From Micrasema longulum (Eukaryota; Arthropoda; Insecta; Trichoptera; Brachycentridae): 64,000 nucleotides of DNA. The stretch is from contig JAGVSM010004975.1 of the NCBI GenBank assembly GCA_022494885.1, positions 62,001-126,000 on the forward strand, read 5' to 3'. The translations under genes were made by a program, and so were the position numbers. This document shows positions 26,601-35,600 of the stretch, piece by piece. Position 1 is the stretch's first letter, and each line of letters opens with the position of its first letter. A model generated the notes under the pieces. It did not search any database, was not told the origin of the DNA, and saw nothing but the letters and a program-made list of their open reading frames with translations.

Positions 26601-29600
26601 TAAATGTTGCTTTTTAACATTTAAATTATATTTAGCTAAAATTAAGGAAAAATGTTTTTTTTTTGTTTTCTTTCTTTATTTCAATGTTTTTTCTACAGTA
26701 CTTGAAGTTCTTTTGTTAAGTAACTAGAAAACCTTATTGTATAATTTTCTTCACCATGTTATATTATGTACATATGTTGGTGAATGTGTATGTGCGTGTG
26801 AGTGAGTGTGCGTGTGCGTGTATATGTGTGTGTGTAATTATACATGCGTGCGCACGCATGCTCATTTGCATGCATATGTATATGCACTTATTTATAAAAA
26901 AATGTTTTATATACCTTCATTTATTTTTTGAAATAAATGTGTATTTTGCACTTAAATTATTAATATTAAGCACAAGAGGTTGCTTCATTTTTGGTGTGGT
27001 ATTCCGTTTCGTTTTTTTTTTTTGTACTTTTGCTTTATTATGTATTTCATTTTGTTAACATGTTGTAACTTTAACCTTACCAAGACATTAATTTAAAGAG
27101 TCATTATTAGATTGAAAAATAAAAACAAAAGCACTTTGATTTTTTTTATAGAGTCTTTATTCCATAAAATATACACATTATTACAATATTATTACATTAT
27201 AAAAATAAAACACAGTATTAAAACATACTTTGTTTCGATGAACTATTAAATAATAGTTTTTCATCGGGTGCTCAGACATTGGTTTAAATTAATAATCAAA
27301 TAAAAGAGTACAGACATAAATAAGAAAATGACATAATTGTTATAAGGTCAGATCAGGTCACCAAACACACGTTTTTATTTATTCACGAAATGACATAAAC
27401 GTAAATAAGTTACTAAGATTATCGGTAAGTCGGAACGAAACAACCACAAAACTAAATTGGTCCTTTTAATATTTAAAAAAAATAAGTAAACATGCCATAT
27501 GCCTTTCGGTCACTATATGTTTGTCTGCGTTGCGTCCTTCACACAGCAATGTAAACACAACACTAATTGCGTCGCTTCCGTACTGACACGGAATCTAAAT
27601 TATCTGAGAAATAAAGAAAACGATGTAACGGATTTGTTCTATTCCCACCCGAATGTTGCGTTTTTTTAAATGCAGAAAGATGAATAATGTTCATCGAAGT
27701 CGTTTTATGATTTTAACTCATTTTAAGCTTTTTTGAGTTGAGTCGTTTTCTTTTTAAAAGTGCGATATGATATTACGAATGCTTTCAAAACTTTGTAAAA
27801 AAAACACATAATATATCATATTATGAGATTATAATGTATTAGTTCAAAATGTCGAATTCAAAATAACTTGAAACATTTTTAAAAAAAAGCGGCCCCCGCG
27901 TTGTAATGGGTCATTTGCCTCACATACGTAGTTCCGAATTCGATTCCTAGTGCTATCAAAATAACAAGCCATTCACCACCGTAATTGGACCTGATAGCCT
28001 ACTCTGGTGCAAATAAAAAATAGGTATACAAATAAAAGGCACACGATTTTTAGAATAACAAAATGATGGTAAATGTTTGAGAGCATTATAAGATTGCAAT
28101 TATTTATGTGCAATGAATTTAATTTGAATCTTAAATCTACAACGAAACACAAATATAAAAAAAAAGTATATTAAACCGATTTTATTCATAAATATCTTAT
28201 AAATATTTATTTATATAAAAAAAGTTCATGTGTATGACGTGTAGTGATGGTGATAGTAGTAGTTAAGTTCGAAAGTTTCAGATAATATGTTTTTTTTTTT
28301 TTTTTTTTTTTTTAAATACCTTTATTTGAGCATAAATAAACAATACATTCAGTAGAAAAATGAAACACTTAAGGTTGAACTTGCCAAAAAAGAGTCTAGC
28401 TCTTGTGTTTGGCAAGTTTACAAAATAACATAAAAATAAAACATAAGATGCAAAACAAAATAATAAAATAAATAAAAAATTAAACAATTTTAAAAATTGA
28501 GAAAATATAACACTAAAAAAAAAATAAAAAAAATATAAATATATATATAAAAAATATATTAAATAAAAACACAAAATTTGTAAACATGGGCACGTATTAA
28601 ACATACATCTCTTTTTTTTAAATACAGTTAATGTTAATGTCAAGATTTATTTACTAAATAATATAATTACTGAGCGTGCAACGGTTTTTATTGCCATTTA
28701 AAGGGAAAATCTTGACAACATATACATTTTTTGAGTGCATAGAGTAATGTACCAAATTACTGTGATAATTTTTCTACACGCCCGCGCCCGTTATACGAAA
28801 ACCATACCTTAAAGAATTCATATAAATGATTTTAGAATACCTAATTATTTTATTTATTTATTTAACTTTTGTAAATAATGTCATTTGTACATTGGCGGGC
28901 TTATTGTCAAATGGCAATTTTTTCCAACCAACCAATAAAACAATGCTTTTATTTTTATAATTCAAGATACAGAACATATTCAATAGAAAAAAAAGACTAA
29001 AAAGCTAAAGATACATAAAAATAGAAATAAACGTATTTGTTTATAAATTACCTTATATCAAAACTATTACTCAATGGGAAAAAAGAGGAATAAGAAAAAG
29101 AGAAAACATTAAGGAAGAGAAATGAGATTTTTCTTCAGACGTGATTTAAACAGAGATAATGTAGTAATATCTTTGATGGTGGATGGGAGATGATTCCACA
29201 GTCGAGCCGCATGAACACTATACGAGTTAGAGAAGAAAGAGGAATTGTGGATGGGTATTTAGAGAGTGCCTTGAGAATTAGAACGAAGAGGTTAACCATG
29301 AACTGATAAGCGTTGAAGTTTTTCACGCAGGTACACCGCAAGACAAAAAAAATTACGAGTTTACCTGCTACCGCGCCCCTTGACTTTACTGAACCCTTTT
29401 TCTAAGAAATCCTTTATCGATACCTCTTTCTTTTGTTTAATAAATTAAGGACACTATGTGTCACCTTTCTACAATATTTACATTTTAAAATGTCTCAACA
29501 GTCTTGTTTTACCCGCGTTTGAGTGAACATAACACAACAATCATGGAAAGTGCAAAGCAAATGTCGATTGCGATAAAATCCAAAATAATCACATTGTCGC

Positions 29601-32600
29601 AAGAAAACATATCTAATTGTGAAATATCTCGTCGAGTTGGGTATTCAGAAGGTGCAGTGAGGTTTTTATTAAAAAAAATCCAAGAAACTGGATCCATAGA
29701 ACGGAAAAAAGGAAGCGGACGGGGGCGCGTGACATCTGCCCGAGATGATCGCTTAATAAAAAAAATTGTTATGCGCGATCGATTTTTAACGGCACCTGAA
29801 ATACACGCAGAGGTGCAGTCTACCAGCACATCAACATTTTCAGTAAAAACAGTGTCCAGGCGGCTGTTGGAGCATGGTTTCCAAGCACGGAGTCCCGCAA
29901 AGAAACCATTACTCACGGACAAAATGAAGAAGGCTAGACTGGATTGGGCGAAAGAGCACCAGAATTGGACCTTGGAGGATTGGCAAAATGTTGTTTTCTC
30001 TGATGAATCTTCAACCTTTCACCCAAACAACCCAAAAATTCAACCTTTTTGGTCCAGACGGCAGAAAGATAGTTCGACGAAAACGTGGGGAAAGATATCA
30101 TCCGTCGTGCGTCACTCGAACCGTTAAACATTCACCCTACGTGATGATTTGGGGGTGCATGACAGCATACGGTTTAGGACCTCTAAATTTTGTACAGGGT
30201 ACGATGAATGCCATTCAGTACAAAAAAGTGTTAAAAAAACATATTATTCCAACAATCGAGGACATTACGCAGTATACCGCGGACCCAATTTTTCAGGACG
30301 ATTCTGCGCCGTGCCATAGAGCCCGCACTGTGAGTACAAATATATATATTTTTAAATGCATTTTGTGACCACATGATAAATAATTTATTGTTTTTTTATA
30401 GATCAATGAATTCAAGGAGAAAATTGGCTTAAAATCGTTGACGTGGCCCGGGAATAGCCCTGATTTGAACCCGATAGAAAATTTATGGGCGATTATGAAA
30501 AAAAAAGTCGGGAAAAAAAAAATCAAAAAACATTGAGGAATTAAAAAAAAACTTAATTCAAGTTTGGGAAGAAGAAATAACATCAGAAATTTTAGATTCG
30601 CTTTACGCTTCTCTAAATAATAGAATTTTACATGTTATAAAAAATAAAGGTGAATTCACTAAGTACTAAATATTTTTAAATGTTATAAATATGTTTAAAT
30701 GTAAAATACTTTAATTTAAAATAAAGCGATAAGAACCTACTTCTTAAATATGAATTAAAAAATAACATGTCTTTTATTATTCCATCACAAACACTCGACC
30801 ATAAATGAACCGTTATGGGTCTCTAAGGTTCGGGTAATCTGATACCTGATATATAATGGCAATTTCTAAGTACAATTCATGAGTAAGATTTTTTATTTTA
30901 ACCTTGAAATAACGAGTAGTCATCACATATGTCAAACAATATAAAAAAAACTAATTAAATATCAAGAATAATTCATTATATGTCAATTTTAGTTTTTTTT
31001 GAGAACTCGTAAATTTATTTGTCTTGCGGTGTATATAGGAGCGTTAGGACTATGAAGTACATTGAACAGAAGTGAGAGGGAGTGATAGTCTCTCCGCTGT
31101 CTTATTTCGAGCCATTTCATTTGCCTACGATAATCAGAAATGCGGTCATATTTCCTAAGACCAAAAATGTACCATATGCATGTATTCTGAAGTCATTCAA
31201 GTTTATCAAGTTGCTCACAGTTTAAATCAGTCATGGAAACATCAGTGTAATCTAAAATGGGTAGTAGTAATGCTTGTACAAGAGTGCATTTAGTATTTAT
31301 GGGTAAGAATTTTTGCAACCTTCTAAGTGAGTGTAGACTGAAAAATATTTTGCGGCTTAATTCATTAGTATGAGCTCGCTAGCATAGATGTTTGTCCATT
31401 AGTACTACTAGATTTTTTACGGATTTCCTATATTGAATATTGGTACCATTGACATTAAGAGGATTAAGTGAAGGTACGTCTAGCTTACTAAGCAATCTTT
31501 GACAACCCGCAAACATAATTTGTGTTTTAGATGGGTTTATTTTTATAATTAAGGAAAAACAACAGTTGTTATATAAGAATACAAAATATAAAAAATAGTA
31601 CATACATCCAGTTAAAGTTTTTCACTAATATAATGAGAGAACATGTTACACAGTAAAGGGTAAAATAATATATTATATAAGACATGAGAAAAAAAAAGAG
31701 CTCGTAAAAAGGTTAAGGGATGAGGAAATAGAGGAGTGGAGGAGAGGGATTTTCACAATATAGTTGACCAATTAAAAATTTTAATATTTTGATATTATAA
31801 TAAAATAAAATAATAAAATAAACATAATGAAAGGAACATAAACTTATTACACACTGACAAATGTTTCGTTTTACAGTGTTTCAAAAAGTTTTTTTTGAAG
31901 TCACAAAATTTTGTATTAAAAATATCAAATACAAAGTAAATTACATTTGGAGCAGCAACGATAAACGAGTTTGAACATAATTATTACATACATATACATG
32001 ATCAGAAATGCTTTTACGTTTAGTAAGGGAAGTTAAACTATGAAAGGAAGAAGAGTCTTCATACGAGTCAAAATATGTAAGAGATTTACGATCTAGAAGT
32101 TTAAGGAATCTATTCTGTATTTTATCTAGTTGTGATATATAAATTGATAATAAGTAAACCATACTCTTTTGTCCATTTTCAGTTCACTGAATCGTTTTTT
32201 AAGTTTTTACACTTCAAAAAATGCATACTACGATAAATTTAACAGTTTGACTCTCATATCTAGGCAAAGGCGACCAATTTTGATAGTTCACCAGAAGGTC
32301 TGTCGTGTCTCTGAGCAATTTCAACTAGAGAGTTGCAGGGATGATAATTTCATGGGATTCAAGCAGATACCAAACTCAATGGAATAGGGGATAGGCGTGC
32401 AACACGTGATGGTTGGGTGCGGGGCGGGGCAGGGGGAGGAAAGTCTCAACTTTCGTAACCGGGGGGTGAGTTTGAGTGAGGTTAGTAAAATTACTTTTTA
32501 GTGTGGGCGGAAGTAAGAATGCATTTAATAGCCTTTTTTTAGATTCTAGAGCCATCCCAACCGCACATTAGTAATAATAGTACGATATTATAAAAATTGC

Positions 32601-35600
32601 TGATAAATCAATAAAAAACAAGTCTATTGAAACAATTATGTTAATTAAAGCATTGTTTTTATTATGAAACTTAGTTTGTTGTAAACATGTTAATGCGTTT
32701 TTCGACATTTTCCACGACTTACTTTTATTTTGAAATTTTACTAATAAGAAGGTAAGCAACAATTTTCGCTATTGAAGAAGAATATAAAGAAAACTAAATA
32801 TTTTGTTTTATGAAAGCTGAAAATTATTTATAAGGGAAATACGTACATATTTTAAATACAGTGAGAGTTATTTTGAAGTTTTATAGCATAAAAATGGTTT
32901 AAACAGTAATGCACAGTGCGTTCAAACGTTCGAATGCATAAGCCCATGTTAATATGTTAGTTCCTATCAGTCAACCAAGAAAACATACAAGTTTCGTTTG
33001 TGTTAATAGGCACACTATAATATTTTATTGAAAACTTTTTGTCACACACACATAAGCAAAGTTTATTAAAAATTTGAATGGACTGTATGTCAGAAACTTA
33101 ACATTATGAAATATTTTTTTATTTTACATTTTATAAAAAGGATACATTTTTTTGGACGTTATTTATATTATTACACAAATAAAAAAAAGAAAAAGAGAAA
33201 AGTGAACGAAATTTAAAAAAAAGATTCTCCTTTGTTCAGTATAAAATTTGGTTGCCTGAAAATCCGTAATAATTATTCGCAGAATATTATGAAATGCACG
33301 GGTCGATGTATGCGAAGGTTTATTACTATGTTTATCGTGAGGCGGCTTTCCCCTCTGGGTATTGCAGCTCATTTTAAACAGATTTGAGGGTGGCACTTCT
33401 AACCTTGGGGGATGCTGGATACAGCCAACATCCACCCTCTCCCCTCCCACAACTCTGGGCCAAGGACAGAGCTGGTACCTAACCACTGCTCGATAAATGA
33501 ATGTATTATTATGTGAAGATCGGGAAAATGTTATTTTCCTTATTATTGAAACAGAAATTATATTTTTGGAAAGTAATGAAAAGACGAGGTATTACGAGGT
33601 TGCGAAAATAAAGAAGGATACCTACAATTTATTTACAAAAAATTACTACACTTTCAGTGTTAATTTATTTGAATATATTACAGGAAAAAGTTTATTTTTA
33701 ATAGGGCAGGTGTTGAAATGTTGTAATTTATTTTATTTATTAAAAGAAAACAATAGCCATCGTAACAAAAACAAAATATTTACAAATAATCCAAAATTAT
33801 AGTTTTCTATATATAAGCAAATACAATGCAAAAAAAAAAAGAAAAAAAGCGTACCCATGAAAAGCCCGTCGTATAATTCTACTTTTACAAAAATAAATTA
33901 TAGCAATAATAATGCAAAAGATTTTTTGTTGACTCTGTCTTTAAAAAAGTCCTTTTGTCAGCGGATCAGTCTTTCTTCCTCTTTTCTTTCAAACAAAAGA
34001 AAATTAATATAATTTAATGTATAAAAAAATAAAGCATGTAAAACCTTTTAAAATAGGTACAGTTAGATTAAATTATAATTATTATTTGCAATTCAGGTTC
34101 AAGCATTTTCTTTGTAGTTGTTTTGTAAGCGAGGAAATATATATCGATTTCAGGAAAAAAGTTGTTATATATAATTTAGAATTCTGGGAAAAGATGCGTT
34201 CTTACTGTTGGTTGAGCTTGAAATACCAACATGAAACTATTGTTGCAGTCGAGTTGTACGTTGAGGGATACGAATTTTAATTTTGTCAAGCAGTTGTGGG
34301 CAATCTAAGTTGTTTTCGACTATTTCGTAAAAAAATACGGTATTAGTGATAGTTCTTCTAGATTACGAGGTATCGATTTTGTGATGTACGTAGCTAATTT
34401 TTAAAAAAAATCTTTCAATTCTTTAAGTATAAATGATATAAAAAGTACTGAAAATGCTTGGGGGGTCATATTTTTTAAATTTAAAACAAAATTAAATTTA
34501 ACTAACATTATTGCAATGCGTAATATTGTAATTCTTTTATTTCTTTTATTTCTTGACCCACGCTATGCACCATGGTACATCAACTTTAAGTCCCATTTTG
34601 GGCCCGAAATGACTTTCACGAAGGATATATATGTTCAGTTGATAAAATTAATTTATAAGAGAACCTTTCTTTTTTCAGTTTTTTCATTTTTTAATGATTA
34701 CTGAAGCGGTTAAATTGAAACTTTTTGACTTAACGAATCTCCGGTGAGGGATACATTCCAGAGCGGACCACAATACGGCGGCAGCGGCGGTGCCAGTGGT
34801 CGGGGAACTAGGGAAAAGGCGATCGATAGCTCCCATCCATACACTCGTCTCTCTGCTTCACACCACAATAGCAGCGCCAGCGAGCTCATTTCTAGCCTAC
34901 CTTTGCCGCCAGACTACCGGAAGATCAAACTGATAGAATAGAGACTCATAGTATACCTTCCAGGTAGTATGTCAAATCAGATAATCGCGAAAACCTCAAA
35001 CTTGTACATTGAAGAATTGACACATACAATAAAATTCTCAGACCAACACATATTAGAAGTCTAGTAGATACACGGAATATTGAACTTACAAACATACTCA
35101 AAGAAAAGTCTTTCCACTTCTAAAATTACAATTTGGTTAAATTAAAATACAAAATATTTGTATACCATAAATTTTTTTTAGGTGGAACAGAAAATCAGAA
35201 TATTCAGGTAGTTTTTAACTCTTAAACGACTGTGTTAAATAATCCTCCTGAAAACGGTGCTATTACATATTACATTAAGTAAAATATGAAATATTTTGAG
35301 TACATACATTCAAAAATATAAATTTGACACATATAATAAACTTAAAATAGTCTATTTTCCTTAATTTGTAAAAATATTCATATAATTTAGGCACGTTATA
35401 GTAAAATACGACATAATTAATTTAAAAAAATGAGAGAAATATATAAAGTCTCGTATTCCATGTAGACTTAAGTGACGTTACAGCCGCACAAGAGTTAAAT
35501 ACCTAATTTAATTTATGAATCTACGCTTAACTTCACTACATATAATTAGATAACTTGATTATATTAAATTATTATAAACAGTGTTTTGAGTTTGTCCAAA

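Larger units (their letters stand above)
29334..31031 (+). mobile_element. Tc1-like transposon, 1698 bp, TA duplicated
   Basis: Ends CACCGCAAGACAAA and inverted CACCGCAAGACAAA with about 28 bp of imperfect TIR through TTACGAGTT. TA lies on both sides (29332-29333, 31032-31033). It encodes one transposase and sits inside a LINE reading frame. Confidence 0.93.
28850..31620 (-). mobile_element. Jockey/CR1-like LINE, family D, interrupted by a Tc1 element
   Basis: Minus-strand RT C-terminus: INPSKTQIMFAGCQRLL, VKNLVVLMD, then TLVQALLLPILDYTDVS and IFGLRKYDRIS blocks to SPNAPIY at 31034. After the Tc1 insertion it resumes LREKLQRLSVHG and later ARLWNHLPSTIKDIT. Several stops are present. The 3' UTR reaches about 28855 with an AAATAAATAAA tail. 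A second copy of this 3' UTR starts at 63785. Confidence 0.8.

Noticed and set aside
26756..27058. 100-codon Cys/Val/His-rich frame
   Set aside because: Translation of an interrupted TG microsatellite.
28278..28643. 121-codon minus-strand hydrophobic ORF
   Set aside because: AT-rich retroelement tail translated as Phe/Leu/Tyr; no domain.
29509..29922. 137-codon minus-strand ORF
   Set aside because: Antisense shadow of the Tc1 transposase.
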